This document shows positions 49,401 to 61,724 of a stretch of DNA of 64,000 nucleotides, in pieces. How positions within the stretch are numbered: the first letter of the stretch is position 1; each line of letters starts with the position of its first letter. The notes beneath the pieces were generated by a model, which had not been told where the DNA came from, did no database searches, and worked only from the letters and a program-made list of their open reading frames with translations. This DNA is from Buddleja alternifolia (Eukaryota; Streptophyta; Magnoliopsida; Lamiales; Scrophulariaceae). The stretch spans positions 5,704,001-5,768,000 of the forward strand of contig CM033402.1 of the NCBI GenBank assembly GCA_019426215.1. The letters are read 5' to 3'. A program made the translations under genes and the position numbers.

Positions 49401-51515
49401 AACTTCAATTATCTACAGGTTGGCATTCCAATATTTGTCACTGGGGGAATTGGTGGAGTGCACAGACATGGAGAGAGTAGTACGTTCTTTAGTTTGAAGA
49501 TTTCATATAACCATCCATTGTTTGGATCACCCCATTGTTTCCTTTATTACAACGATTTTTTTTATTGGTAAAATTACAAGTAAAGGGCTGTATAGATTAA
49601 AATCAAAAACGAAATTATATAGTCAGCAGAATGACATCTAAATATACTGACTTCGTTCTGGCAACCCTTACCTTTAACTGACAGAATATCTTGGTAAGGG
49701 GTGTTGGGCCTTTTTTGTTAAGGCGATGGATAATCTGTTATAGAGATGAGGCAGCCATTTACTTAATTTATTTTCTGAAAATTTTCACATATTTGACTTT
49801 TTAAGGAGCGAAATGATTTTCGAAGTTAATAAAATCAAACCTTTTTATAACTATTTTCTTGATTGTGGAATGTTTTTTCTCTATGCAATGTCTGGAAATT
49901 GGAATAGCCATAAGTGGACCTTTTTGAATGTATAATCTGAGAGTAAAGGGTACAGCTGTATGATTAAAAACAACTTTCATTTTGATTTAATGAGCAATTT
50001 CTCATGCATATGCAAAGTTCAAATTTAGATTGATTCTATGATTATTTAAAAGAAATATTAAATTTTTATTTGAGATCCTGATTCCGTTTCATAATTCTTT
50101 TCACAGCACTGGATATTTCTTCTGATCTCACTGAGCTCGGAAGGACACCTGTAACTGTAGTTTCTGCAGGTGTGAAATCAATATTAGATATTTCAAGAAC
50201 CCTTGAGTATTTAGTAAGCACCCTCTATCTCTGATGCAATTACAAATATTATACCCTCATGTAACGAATTAAATATAATTGTTTTTTCGAGCTACAGGAA
50301 ACTCAAGGAGTTTGTGTTGCTGCATATAAGACCGATGAATTCCCTGCCTTTTTCACTGCAACAAGTGGCTGCAAGGTAACTCCATTTCATGTTTTACATT
50401 AATAATATGATGGATATGAGTGATTCTTAGGAAGTAGGGGGACTCAGAGTTCCGATGTAATCACAAGTCACAACTATCCTTGTTTGCTTCACCCCATGTT
50501 TATCCCATGACATGAAGGGTTGTAGTTGCCTGAGGACTATTGAGTCTTGGGAGCCTCTAGGAACAACCTGATATTTTGATCAATTTAGAAGTTCTGGTTA
50601 TTGCTCCACCGACATGCGTCATTGCTAATGGGACCCTTAGCCCTAATTTTTGATGAATTGTCGCGATTTACAGTTTTCTCGTTGTATATTATTTGATAAA
50701 GCAATGCACATAAATGGACAATTAATGTAAATCAATATGTCATGATATTCCATATTCAGCGCAAAAAAATATAAAAGAAGGGTTCTGAAAATCTATTCAT
50801 TTCCTGATGACATTTCATAAGTTTTTACTTATTTGTTCTTAATAATCAAAAGTTGATTTGTTTTCAACATTAAAATATAGGCACCTTCTCGTGTTGACTC
50901 ACCTGAGGATTGTGCTCGACTAATAGGTATGTGGCCTTACATCATCTCGATTTTCTCCTCTCTTTTTTCTCATTGTGTTATTGTGCTTATTTAGTGTTCT
51001 TCTGCATCACAGATTCCAATATGAATCTTAAGCTTGGGACTGGAATTCTGATAGCAGTACCTATTCCAAACGAACATTCTGCTTCTGGAAATATAATCGA
51101 GTCAGCAATACAGAAAGCTCTTAATGAAGCTCGGTAGGTCTTTTATTAAGGTCATCTGTTCTATTAAATTAGTTAATTTAATCAATTATATTAAGATGCT
51201 ACCAAAAGTTGATATGCACAGGGAGCAGAATGTGAGTGGCAGTGCCGAAACTCCATTCTTACTTGCTAGAGTGAACGAGCTAACAGGAGGAGCCTCCCTT
51301 GCTTCAAGTATCCTTTATGAAATGTTTTAGCTTTTCCAACAAAATAATTATGAAAAAGACACAAAAGGTTTGGTATGCATCAACTTGACACTATCGTGTT
51401 CTATTTCGTTTTTGTTAATTTCCTTGATGGACGTTTAGACATTGCTCTAGTGAAGAATAATGCACGCATAGGTGCTCAGATTGCTGTCTCCCTTGCTCGT
51501 CTCCGAGAAACTTAA
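46466..51515 (+). CDS. PUMY: Pseudouridine-5'-phosphate glycosidase (PsuG/IndA family)
   Basis: Twelve exons: 46466-46537, 46760-46853, 47649-47759, 48385-48467, 49250-49309, 49419-49479, 50107-50213, 50298-50375, 50881-50926, 51013-51133, 51222-51307 and 51439-51515; 331 aa. The enzyme splits pseudouridine 5'-phosphate into uracil and ribose 5-phosphate, a step in pseudouridine breakdown that follows the kinase. Visible family signatures are [50 protein letters not shown] and [12 protein letters not shown]. By spacing with E. coli PsuG (from memory), Glu49, Lys111, Asp167 and Lys184 correspond to its active-site residues, Lys184 being the Schiff-base lysine. The N-terminus contains RTTSLHRHF, which resembles a PTS2 peroxisomal signal (R-x6-H-F) but has Thr at position 2. 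Peroxisomal targeting is reported for the Arabidopsis enzyme and is likely here. Introns 2 and 4 carry small MITE-like palindromes. Confidence 0.95.
47024..47145. mobile_element. Small palindromic MITE in PUMY intron 2
   Basis: It ends gactccctaagaatcc and starts ttgttagaagcccctt. The centre, ggatgattgtgattat, is shared with the element at 51620-51764, as is the reading gatagactccctaagaatc (the reverse of gattcttagggagtc there). The ends are approximate. Confidence 0.5.
48547..48714. mobile_element. Possible palindromic MITE in PUMY intron 4
   Basis: Left agcccgaaccggattttgct and reverse-complemented right agacccgattctgcaaaacc are related, and catgtgattgg / ccaatcaca motifs recur inside. No duplication found. 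Confidence 0.4.
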
Positions 51516-51619
51516 TTGTAAAGGTGAGTATTGGCCTTCCTATTCATGTTATTCTTTAGGGCATGTAAATTCCGTCTTTCCATTCTTTAATCTTCAAATT
51601 TTCATTCCCCCCCTCTAAC

Positions 51620-51764
51620 GGTGATTCTTAGGGAGTCTCGACTCTCGAGACTCTAAGTTCGGGTACAATCGCGAACATCCATGTATGATGGGCCCTTTTA
51701 GGACCCATAAATGGATGATTGTGATTATCCAAAGACTTTGAGTTCGAGAGCTCCTAAAGTAACC
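51620..51764. mobile_element. Palindromic MITE (145 bp) after the PUMY gene
   Basis: The left arm is ggtgattcttagggagtctc and the reverse-complemented right arm is ggttactttaggagctctcg. A second nested palindrome (gtctcgactctcgagact) and the pair catccatgtatgatgggccc / gggtcctaaaagggcccatc lie inside. Related to 47024-47145. Confidence 0.6.
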
Positions 51765-54533
51765 TTTACTTTGCCATCTCCCAACCTTATTTTGGAAATA
51801 AAGCATTACTTCGGAATTTCCCACAACAGAAATATGATCAATAAATTCGAAACATTGAGTGATTTATAGCAATTTATAAGATTGAAATTATTATAATGGA
51901 GTAAACATGTCTTTATAACCCTTTCATTTTCTTCCCGGTTTTATCAAAGTAGGTTGAAACGAGCTGATCAAGATTTTGTAATGTCTACCAAATCTTCCCC
52001 TCCAACAACCTCCACCACAGCCATCCACCGCCGCTGCTCCTCCTTTTGGAATTTAGTTCTCTTTTTTGAATTTGATTTTCAATAAATTGATTTTTTTCAC
52101 CTAATATATATATATATATATATATAATTTTTCTAATGAGTACATGTCATGAATATTAAATTGCGACATTAGAATCAAGTAGCAACTATTACAATCGGCT
52201 AGCAATTACGAGAGAAAAATCTACATGCTTTCGGTGGGAATAGTACTCAAGGTCTTTAACATTTTGGGGCCTCGGTTTCGGCAATGAGCTAGGTTTCATT
52301 GTCATATATATTACTTGAATATTGAGTTTTTTCCATCTAATTGGATTCCAGATTGCTAATGTGCATCATCTTGTTACTATTTTCTTTTTTGATGATTACA
52401 ACAACATTGTTATCGTAAGTTTTTCAATTTTTTGGTTAGCGTCATTTATGAACGAAACGATAAATGAGATTTTGATTAGATTTATTGAGTATGATTTTCT
52501 TTTTTGAATTTGATATTCAATATATTGACTTTTTTCATATAATGTATTAATTGAATTATGGCCTTTTCAACCTAATGCATTAGTTGGATTTTTCGTTGCT
52601 GATGTGGATTGTTGTAAGTTTATTACTATTTTCTTTTTCGATGATTACATTAATATTATTAGTATATATATTTCAAATTTTTGGTCAGCAACAAAATACG
52701 AGTGAAAAGATAATTAATTTAAATGGATTGGATTCTCGGCATTTGATTTTTAACATTTTATCTTGAGTTGTAGCTTTTTATTTTAAATTTGTGTTCATCT
52801 GGCGAGAAATATAGGTATCAACCCAAATAATGTACCACCTTTAAATTTTGTCTCCCTTTACTTAAATCTTTGTGGAGTGTCTGGTTTTCTTTAGCAAGGG
52901 TATTGGGTGAATATCACGTGGAATTATTAAATTTTTATTAGACACTGTTAGCTGTCCCTAACAACACGAAATCGAACAAATAATATAGTAGTAAGTAAGA
53001 TTGTCTCTACGGGGAAGGATGCCAATACCAAACGAAGCCTATCTTATTGTCTAGACTATCTATTATAAGAGATGAGATTTTAACTAATTAAAGCAGAAAT
53101 AATTAAAACTAATTAAAGTGAAATTAATTAAAATTACTAAAAACATAATTAAATAAAATTGATTAAAGCAAAATTAATTAAACTGGTAGATCAACTAACA
53201 AAAAGTTTAGGGATTAAGACTTCATCAAGGTATTTCTATGGATTATTGACTTTTAATAGGTTATCATTATTGCCAAGGTTAATGATCCAAATTTTCTTAA
53301 CTACATAAATATTATTTCCAGATCTTCATGAGTACCCAACTAAATTAATTCCCGTCACTCTCATGATCAACAATTAATTTAGATGAATCCATTAATTTCT
53401 ATGAAAACTGTTTACTAGCCTTGTGCAAAATTCCAAATATCCATATTAAGCAATTTTAACATGTCTGTCATATCTGAATCGATAATGTAATTCACCTCCC
53501 GGTACTTCTTAAATTAACTTAAATCATGTATTGATGATCAAGCAATTACTTAAACACTCAATGATAGATTAAACAAGCATGAATAGACCCAAATAATATC
53601 AACAATCCATATATATTCACAAGATTACATCTTAAACTCTAGAAAACAAATTAGTCAATCATATTTAAAGAAGAACAAGAAATAAATTGCATATAATCCA
53701 AGAAATCTCATGTTCAATAATGGAAAATTCAAGAATACAACTTAGGGAAGAAGAATAATGAGCAAGAAAATCTAAGAAGAAACCCTTTTGATGGGTGAGA
53801 AATCAAATTTTCTCTCTCCTATCTTCAATGGAAACTTCCTTTCTTCTCTTCCAATACTCTTTTTCCCTCCAAATAACGTAAAAGCCCGACTAAAAGCCTT
53901 AAATTCGAGCCCATAAAAAATAGTCAAAATTCGCGCCTGCACAGTGGTGCAAAATCTGTGCACAGTTTTGGCACCCCTGTGCCAAGGCTGTTGTCTGGAT
54001 TTTTTCTCCTCAACTTAAAATTCGTCATTTGGACTATCTCTTGCTCTTCTTTAGGTCTCTTAGTTGACCTTTTTTACCCTCTTCAAAAATCACCTTTTAA
54101 CTTGTCAAAACCATTGTTTTTTGCCTACAAAAGCATCAAAACAATTTAGAAGCAAAAATACACAAACAAGGATAAAAACAACAAAAAATATTAATTACTT
54201 AAGGCAGAAATTCAAGACAAATGTGAAGTAAAAACATAATGAATATATGACAATTTTTAGACCTAACTGACACATTTCATGCACTCCATACTTTGCAGAT
54301 GCAACAAAGTTTGTAATAAAGGATCATATCTGACTTACAAGAATCAATGCACCTTATTATTCAATTTTCACCTTCCTTTTTTGTATTTTTAATTCTTCTC
54401 AATCACGTTTTCATCTTAAGAGCGCTATAGGCAACAATTCATGTGATATATCATCTTTTTTTTAATATCCTTTTCATCTACATTTTGTATATTTCAACGA
54501 AGAATACAAGCATTGATGCATCATCGTAACATA
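51765..54533. other. Repeat-rich intergenic DNA, no gene seen
   Basis: Two diverged copies of a roughly 240-bp unit stand in tandem at about 52330-52570 and 52570-52770; each has an ATTACTATTTTCTTTTT-TGATGATTACA core. A degenerate minisatellite with AATTAATTAAA-type units lies at about 53080-53190. The stretch 52950-54250 (for example gattgtctctacggggaagg) looks like old retrotransposon-type DNA, but I can define no LTR or coding domain. A TA microsatellite lies at about 52105-52127. Confidence 0.4.
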
Positions 54534-54542
54534 TTTCATTTA

Positions 54543-54859
54543 GGGAAAAATGCAGCTTTAGGCCTACATGATAGGTCATCTTGCAATCTTATATAATCAG
54601 TCCTATAAAATGCATTATTCCTTTGCACTTTTAGTCTCAATCGTTAAAAATGGAAGACAATCGTTAGGTTAATCAGATGGCTTGCACGTGATCAATGATA
54701 AACTTATGACATGTAGATTTACTCGCAAAATTTCATTAAATTGCTAACGAAGTAGACCAAAATTGCAAAAAATTACATCATATGAGACCCATTTTTTTAG
54801 TTTTTAAACAATGCGATTAAAATTACAACACGCCCTATCCTATTGGGATGAGTTCTCAC
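54543..54859. mobile_element. Mutator-like MITE (317 bp), family M1 copy 3, perfect 9-bp duplication
   Basis: The 9-mer tttcattta lies at 54534-54542 and 54860-54868. The left end is gggaaaaatgcagctttagg; the reverse-complemented right end is gtgagaactcatcccaatag. The arms show the same order of ttgcacttttagtctc and gcaattttggtct motifs as the copies at 8654 and 33348. Confidence 0.8.
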
Positions 54860-54959
54860 TTTCATTTATTTCAAAAAGGATAATCCTATTCACTAAATTT
54901 AATTATCTTTTCCATTATTTGTTCACGTCTAGTTTCTAATGACCACAACATTGAAATAA

Positions 54960-55394
54960 CACTACAACAAAAAGTAATATTAGTGACAAAATTGGAAGTG
55001 ACAATGTTACAGTTGTCACTAGATATATATAATGAGTGACAATAATTTTTGCATTGTCACGAAAAGAATTTTTAGTAACAAAAATTTCTTTAAAGATGTC
55101 ACTATTGACAGTTAGTGATACATGTATAGTGACAACACAGATAGAGTGACAATTATAATTGTTGTCACTAAGTTATCACTAAAGGTGTGTCACTAATTGT
55201 CAATAGTGATAACAAATTCCTTGTCACTAAGTATCAAGAGTGACAACTTCTATACAAATTTTGTCACTATTAAACATGTAAAACGTATTATTGTGACAAA
55301 ACAAAAAAAATTGTCACTAAAAATTTACAATTAGTGACAACTTTTACATTGTCACTTGATATTTTGTCATTAATGTATTATTTTTTTTGTAGTG
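54960..55394. mobile_element. CACTA (CMC/EnSpm-type) MITE, 435 bp, with 3-bp duplication
   Basis: The element begins CACTACAACAAAAAG and ends TTTTTTTTGTAGTG. The trinucleotide taa flanks both ends (54957-54959 and 55395-55397), the 3-bp duplication expected of CACTA transposons. The interior is packed with GTGACAA / TTGTCAC motifs in both orientations, the subterminal repeats to which CACTA transposases bind. No transposase gene, so it is non-autonomous. Confidence 0.93.
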
Positions 55395-55889
55395 TAAATA
55401 CATGCATAAATAAATGATGTTACTGTAATCATTGAAAAGAAAAAAATAATAAGCTTACGATAGTCCACATTAGCAATGCAAAATTCAATTAGTATATTAT
55501 GTGGAAAAGACCAATATTCAATTAATGCATTGTGTGATCTTTACAATTTAACTTTTTATACATACCGATTTTCTCTCCAGTGTGGGAGTTTCCTTCTCTT
55601 AGCATGCTATCCCTTATGGACAGGGAGGCTAGTGAGGTGAAAGTTCTCGCAAATCTGTGGAAGAAGGTTTGATTTTATCAACTCTCAGGGATGAATCGTC
55701 AAATTTTTTGTGAAAATAGTTTACTATTTGATACATGTAACCGATTCATTCAAAATAATAAGTTTAGACATCTTTACCCTTAATTGGTAATAGAATCCTT
55801 AGACCTCAATTATGTTATAATAACAAGTCAATATTTTTTTTTTGGTTACATAATAATAAGTCAATATGATAATTCATTTTGAAGATTTT

Positions 55890-56109
55890 CAACGATAATC
55901 CATTTAATATGAAATAATTTAATATTATCTTCAGAAGAATTTCGCCATAACTTGACAGGAAATTATTGTAAAATACATACGAATTAGTTGTAATAATTTC
56001 AACGATAATCCATTTAATATGAAATAATTTAATATTTTCTTCAGAAGAATTTCGCCATAACTTGACAGGAAATTATTGTAAAATACGTGCAAATTAATTG
56101 TAATAATTT
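55890..56109. repeat. Two-copy tandem duplication, 110-bp unit
   Basis: The unit beginning caacgataatccatttaata occurs at about 55890 and again at about 56000. The two copies share more than 90% of positions through gaatttcgccataacttgac to ttgtaataattt. The few differences (for example cataCGAATTAG against cgtgCAAATTAA) show that the copy is not very recent. Confidence 0.85.
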
Positions 56110-56196
56110 AGTATATATTAATAAAAACAACAAATAATAAATCAGCCGTGCAAAGAAGTCGAGCTCAATTACCCAAGGCTTGTTAGTATAGTATAA

Positions 56197-57137
56197 GCTG
56201 TAAATGAGTCGAGCTCGAGCCGAACTTTACAAATTTTATAGGCTCGAGCTTGACGCATCTTAAAAAATCAGAGCTCAAGCTTCATCGAGTTCATTTCTTT
56301 TGAGCTCGAGGCAAATGAGCCAAGCTCGAGCTCTGCTCGTTGGCTCATTCGAGCTCCACTCGTTTGTTTGTTCGAGCGCGAGCCAAGCTTGAGATTTTTG
56401 GCTCGTTTGCAAGCTCGAACAGTTTTTTTCTTTTGAATGAAAATATATGTAGTGTTAAATTCTGAGATGTGTACAAAAAATATACAAAATACGAAGGGAT
56501 AAGGGTAAGCACTCGGATCATCGATGGAGAAGAGAACTTGGAGAAGAAAATAAAATAAAATTTATTTTTTACAAAAATATATGTATACAATTATGAATTT
56601 CAAAATGAATATATGACATAATGAACAAATATATTTAGGGTGATTCCTCTGACTGAAAAATTATAAGAATAAAAACTTTGGATTGAAAAGAATTTTTATA
56701 ATATTTTGAATATATTATTTCATAATTACTTAGTTATTATTATTATTACAATATTATTCATATAATTTGTTATTACTAATATAAGTAAGACATGGATAAT
56801 AAAAATATTATTACTAATATATATATACATATACGAAAAGTTGACACTTAACTGGTGAAAAATTTATTTAATATCATTTGATCAAATATAATGTGTAAGA
56901 ATAGAATTATAAAAAAATTGAATATAATGTTAAGTAAACATAAATATACATATATATATATATATAAATATAATAATATTAAAAGTTTGTGAGATGGCTC
57001 GTGAGCTTATGAACAGTCAAATGTAAGCTCGAGTTTGGTTCATGAATAAGCTTGAGCTCCTAAAGCTCGGCTCGAGCTTGAGACATCTTGAACTAGAGTC
57101 GAGCTTCAATTGAGTTGGCTCGACTCACTTTACACCC
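56197..57137. mobile_element. Mutator-like element (941 bp) rich in GAGCTCGAGC motifs, perfect 9-bp duplication
   Basis: The 9-mer atagtataa lies at 56188-56196 and 57138-57146. The termini are gctgtaaatgagtcgagctc and, reverse-complemented, gggtgtaaagtgagtcgagc. Both ends carry repeated gagctcgagcc / ggctcgagctt motifs; the middle is plain AT-rich DNA. No ORF with a recognisable domain. A fragment of the same family is at about 5130-5255. Confidence 0.78.
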
Positions 57138-57310
57138 ATAGTATAATGGTATTAATTTTCAATTTTATGTGAAAGGTTCTGAAGTCAATTCGTGATCGTT
57201 CGGGTATCCCTTGGTTTGGAATTTTTTTCAAAAAGGAAGCCGAGCTCAATTGAGAACTAAAAGTGCTAGCGATTCATTACATACAAATAGCGCCCTGTTC
57301 GGCATAAACA

Positions 57311-59485
57311 GTGCCCTCTGCAGCTCTCTGCTCGTCAATGGCGACAAGGCGGCCATTTCCCTATTACACAAAATTCCGCACAACAAACAGCAATATATAT
57401 ATTCACACCTCCCATAACTATTCAACTAATTCTTCTCAAACCCTTTCTCCCGATTCATTTCTGCTCGAAAAATTTTTGTGGGCTCTGAAACAAGGTCAGT
57501 CTATCAACACCCATTTATTTTATCAGCTAAACCCATCAATTTACGCTCAAGTTCTTTACCAATGTCGCGATAATTTACATACTGGTCAGAAATTTATTGA
57601 TTTAATTGCAATTAACTGCCCTAATTTCAAGCATTCGTCGTGGTCGTTAAGCGCCGCGGTACATGTGTTAGTTAGGAGTAGAAGAGTATCCGATGCGCAG
57701 TCGTTGATTCTAAGGATGATTAGGAGGAGTGGGGCTTGTAGGACTGAGATTGTTGATTCGTTGTTAGGTACTTATGATCAGTGTGGGTCGAATTTGCTTG
57801 TTTTCGATTTGTTTATTAGGACTTATGTGCAAGCTAGGAAGTTTAGGGAGGGCGTGGAGGCGTTTCGAGCGTTAAAAGTTAGGAATGTTGCGATTTCGGT
57901 TAATGCTTGTAATAGTCTTATAGGAGGGCTGGGTAAGATTGGATGGTTTGATTTGGCGCGAGAGGTGTTTGATGAAATGGCGAAGAGTGGAATGGATTTG
58001 AATGCTTATACGCTTAATATTATGGTGAATGTGTTTTGTAAGGATGGTAAGATAGAGAAGGCGAAAGAGTTTTTGAAGGGAATGGAAGAAAGAGGTGTGT
58101 TTGCGGATATTGTGACGTATAATACTTTGATCAATGCGTATTGTCGTGAAGGGGATATTGAGAAAGGTCTTGAGATGATGAGATTGATGCGGGATAAGGA
58201 TTTGGAGCCGGGTCTTTTGACTTATAATTCGATTGTCAATGGTTTTTGTAAAAACGGGCAGTATGTGAAAGCAAAGGAAGTTTTGAATGAGATGATGCAG
58301 ATTGGGTTACATCCCGATGCTGCCACTTACAACACATTGCTAGTTGAATGTTGCAGGAAGGATAATGTGGTAGAAGTCGAGGGTATTTTTGGTAAAATGT
58401 TGCATAATGGTGTTACCCCAGATTTAGTTAGTTATAGTTCGATTATTGGGTTTTTTTCAAGAAGTGGTGATCTTGATAGGATGATAGCTTATTATAAGGA
58501 TATGCAATGCAAAGGCCTAATACCTGATAAAATTGTTTATACCATTCTGATTGGTGGATTTTGTAGAAATGGTGCCATGTCAGATGCTATGAAGGTGCGT
58601 GATGAAATGGTGAAACTCGGTTGCCAAATGGATGTGGTGACTTACAATACTATCTTGAATGGCTTATGTAAGGAAAAGATGCTTTGTGAGGCCGATGCCC
58701 TTTTCAACGAAATGGTGGAAAGGGGCGTATATCCTGATTTTTGCACTTACACCACTCTAATAAATGGATATTGCAAAACGGGTAATATTGATAAAGCGTT
58801 GAACTTATTCGGTTCCATGCTTGAAAGAAATCTGAAGCCTGATGTGATTACATACAATACTTTGATTGATGGATTTTGCCGGGCGGGTGAAATGGAAAGA
58901 GCTATAGAGTTGAGGGATGACATGATTTCTAAAAGGATACATCCTAATTATATAACTTACGGTATTTTAATGAACGGATTCTGTAATAACGGTTTTTTAG
59001 ATGATGCATTTAAATTGTGGAATGAGATGGTTGATAAAGGTATGGAGCCGAATATTGTTATCTGTAATTCTCTTATAAAGGGCTATTGTCGACACGGTGA
59101 TCTAGGAAACGCGTATGATTTTCTGAAGAAAATGAAATCGAGGGGAATTTCTCCTGATTGCGTAACGTATAACACTCTTATACATGGATTTATGAAAGAG
59201 GAGAATGTTGACGTAGCATTTGACTTGGTGAATAAAATGGAAAAAGAGGGTCTTATACCTGATGTAATTACATATAATGTTATTTTAGACGGGTTTTGTA
59301 GGCTTGGTAGAATGCAAGAAGCCAATGCAATATACAGAAAGATGATTGAGAGTGGCGTAAATCCCGATAAATCTACATACACGTCGTTAATAAACGGTCA
59401 TGTCTCACAAGAAAATTTGAAGGAAGCTTTTCGGTTCCACGATGAGATGCTGAAAAGGGGTTTCGTGCCTGATGATAAATTTTAG
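57311..59485 (+). CDS. P-class pentatricopeptide repeat (PPR) protein
   Basis: One uninterrupted frame of 724 codons; Met at 57338 (MATRRPFPYYTKF, 715 aa) is the likelier start because the upstream nine residues look like leader and the second gives a basic, hydroxylated N-terminus typical of an organelle transit peptide. From about residue 150 to the end there are about fifteen 35-residue repeats with the P-type signature (VTYNTLINAYCREGDIEKGL, then PDVITYNTLIDGFCRAGEME). There is no E, E+ or DYW extension, so this is a P-class protein, which binds specific organellar RNAs to stabilise, splice or help translate them. It resembles my memory of Arabidopsis At5g01110 in length and in the ending MLKRGFVPDDKF. 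Absence of introns is usual for the family. The RNA target cannot be told from sequence. Confidence 0.95.
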   Translation: MPSAALCSSMATRRPFPYYTKFRTTNSNIYIHTSHNYSTNSSQTLSPDSFLLEKFLWALKQGQSINTHLFYQLNPSIYAQVLYQCRDNLHTGQKFIDLIAINCPNFKHSSWSLSAAVHVLVRSRRVSDAQSLILRMIRRSGACRTEIVDSLLGTYDQCGSNLLVFDLFIRTYVQARKFREGVEAFRALKVRNVAISVNACNSLIGGLGKIGWFDLAREVFDEMAKSGMDLNAYTLNIMVNVFCKDGKIEKAKEFLKGMEERGVFADIVTYNTLINAYCREGDIEKGLEMMRLMRDKDLEPGLLTYNSIVNGFCKNGQYVKAKEVLNEMMQIGLHPDAATYNTLLVECCRKDNVVEVEGIFGKMLHNGVTPDLVSYSSIIGFFSRSGDLDRMIAYYKDMQCKGLIPDKIVYTILIGGFCRNGAMSDAMKVRDEMVKLGCQMDVVTYNTILNGLCKEKMLCEADALFNEMVERGVYPDFCTYTTLINGYCKTGNIDKALNLFGSMLERNLKPDVITYNTLIDGFCRAGEMERAIELRDDMISKRIHPNYITYGILMNGFCNNGFLDDAFKLWNEMVDKGMEPNIVICNSLIKGYCRHGDLGNAYDFLKKMKSRGISPDCVTYNTLIHGFMKEENVDVAFDLVNKMEKEGLIPDVITYNVILDGFCRLGRMQEANAIYRKMIESGVNPDKSTYTSLINGHVSQENLKEAFRFHDEMLKRGFVPDDKF

Positions 59486-61724
59486 TTCGCTGTTCGAGTT
59501 GCTATATTTCTGCAAATACAATTAATTACTTCATTGGTCTAATTGGGTGGAATGTTGATTGAGTAATGAAGGTGAGGATCTATATTATTTTCACTTGGCT
59601 CACCGAAATCAATTTGTTGATTATCCCTTGTTGTTGAATGAACAGAATTGTTAGGGGGCATCGTTGCTATTTCCTGGAGTTTTGTCCATTATGCTAGCAA
59701 GTATTGTCCCGGAAGTTATTTCTAGGTTAGTTTTGCCTTCTTGAAGATAAAAAAATAGGGATAATTACATGCATACCCCGGGTAATTACCACGAGCTCCT
59801 GAGGTTTTCCAAATTACCAAGACATCCCGTCATATCCCAACAATTCGAAATCAGGCGTAAGGTTGTAGTATGCTTTCACTGACCAGCGCAATTATGGTAA
59901 TTTCTCAAAACTCGGGGTGTTTTTCATAATTATAGTCTCACGCAGAAGGGGGCTTTTTCTTTCTTGACCATGAACTTTTCCTTGTGCTCTGGGAATTATC
60001 GGGGCTATGATAAGTGGAGTCGAAGAGTTCCAGAAAATGCTGTTTCTTGTCATGGTACTTTTAATTTATTTATTCATTACCATTTTTCGTTGAGCAAACC
60101 ACTTAGTTATTTCCTTCATCCAAGTAATATGATCCAAATGCGTTTTTACCAGATTAAGTAAGGAAAGAAAGTGAGCTGAACCCGACATTGATGCTCGTGT
60201 TATAGCTTTCAGTTTGGTGGCGATCCAATTTGTCGTTGCGTATGTACATCTGAGGTAAGTTGCTTATTTTGTAGGATGACATTATCATTTGGCAGATTGA
60301 TTCCTTGATATTAGAATTATATGTCAAGTGTGGAGTTATGTTGCACAAAATCTTTTCAATGAAAACATTGTTTCATAAGCATATGTTTGATATTCATAAT
60401 TCTGCAAATAATCAAAACATTAAGTTATACAGTCAGATGTGGAAAAGTTACTTGTAATGGATACAGGTGGTTTAATGGAGTAATATGTTTCATTCTGGGT
60501 ATGTAATTATCTATAAAATTGAATTTCTCGAGACGAATTGATTGGATTGAAATATTTTATCGACTTTGTAAGCAGAAAACAGTAAAATTCTGGAGAAGAT
60601 GAAGCGTGCAGGAAAAAAGTTTTACCCGAGAATTTGGTGTGAAGCGTTTTCGTTCAATTGGTTACCCGAGAACTTGGATGTGAAGTGTATTTCGTTCAAT
60701 TGGTCTTCCGTTATGCTAATTTTATTTTATTTTTTACAGTTTCTTGTTGTTTGCATCGGATCATAATATTTAGTTTCATAGTTGAAATGGATAGTAACTC
60801 ATCTGAATAATGAAGTGATGCTCATATGATCTGGTTAAGAATATCAACAACTATATGTACAAGATGAATTTTAGGTTTCTATATATGAATGGATATGATT
60901 GTATTTGGTGGTGTGTATTTGGTTGAAACTGAATCGAGATTCCGGTTCTCCAAAAATTCGAACCGAATTGATGGGGTTCGGTTCGGTTCAAAATTGAATA
61001 GGATTTGATTGGTTCTACTAATCGAAATTTCATTATAAAATTAAAAATAAATAAATAGATGGTGCAAATTCTTCATAAAACAAAGGGGACATCGTTCTGA
61101 AAAACATGATTTTTCCTTCTTCTTTTTTTATTTCTTAGAATAAAAAATAAAATTCGGATACGAGGAGGGAAGAATATAATTGGAGCGGATCTTCTATCCT
61201 ACAATGGTGTCGAAGCGGATCTTCTATCTCACAATGGTGTCACATTATTGTGAGAATGATAAATGTTTATTTATTTTGACAATTTTTTTAATGAATATTT
61301 GTCAATCACACAATGATGTGACACTTATTGTGATACATTATTATGGGATAGAAGATTCGTTCTGGAATATAATAGGCCATCCTTAAAAGATTCAGCATTT
61401 TGTTCAAAAAAAAAAGAAAGAAAAGTTTCAGCATTTAAAGTTTTAAGATTATTACAAATATTTATATAGAGAGAGAGATTGGAGATTATGTGGGTTGGTT
61501 GTTTGCAAATTGCAGGAAAAATATATACTAGATTGAGTCTAATGATTTTAGTATTTAAATATCTCATATAGTAAAGTATATTATGTGTGGTTCTCATAGA
61601 CACTTGTATGAGAAAAATAGATTAAGAATTTATATTTAGACTATTGAACTCGATTTGATATAGAATTACCCGGTGTTTGCATTAAAAGATTGGTAACGAT
61701 TGAAATAATTTTCTATATTACATG
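59486..61724. other. 3' flank of the PPR gene and intergenic DNA
   Basis: A degenerate palindromic element of the 'TTACAT..ACACC' group lies at about 59756-59962 (gggataattacatgcatacc at the left; attatagtctcacgca near the right). The rest, to the hAT-like element, holds no recognisable gene; a GA tract lies at about 61467-61480. Confidence 0.45.

Noticed and set aside
54960..55394. A CRISPR-like or satellite array, because GTGACAA recurs many times
   Set aside because: The motif appears in both orientations at irregular spacing within CACTA termini and a 3-bp duplication, so these are subterminal transposase sites.
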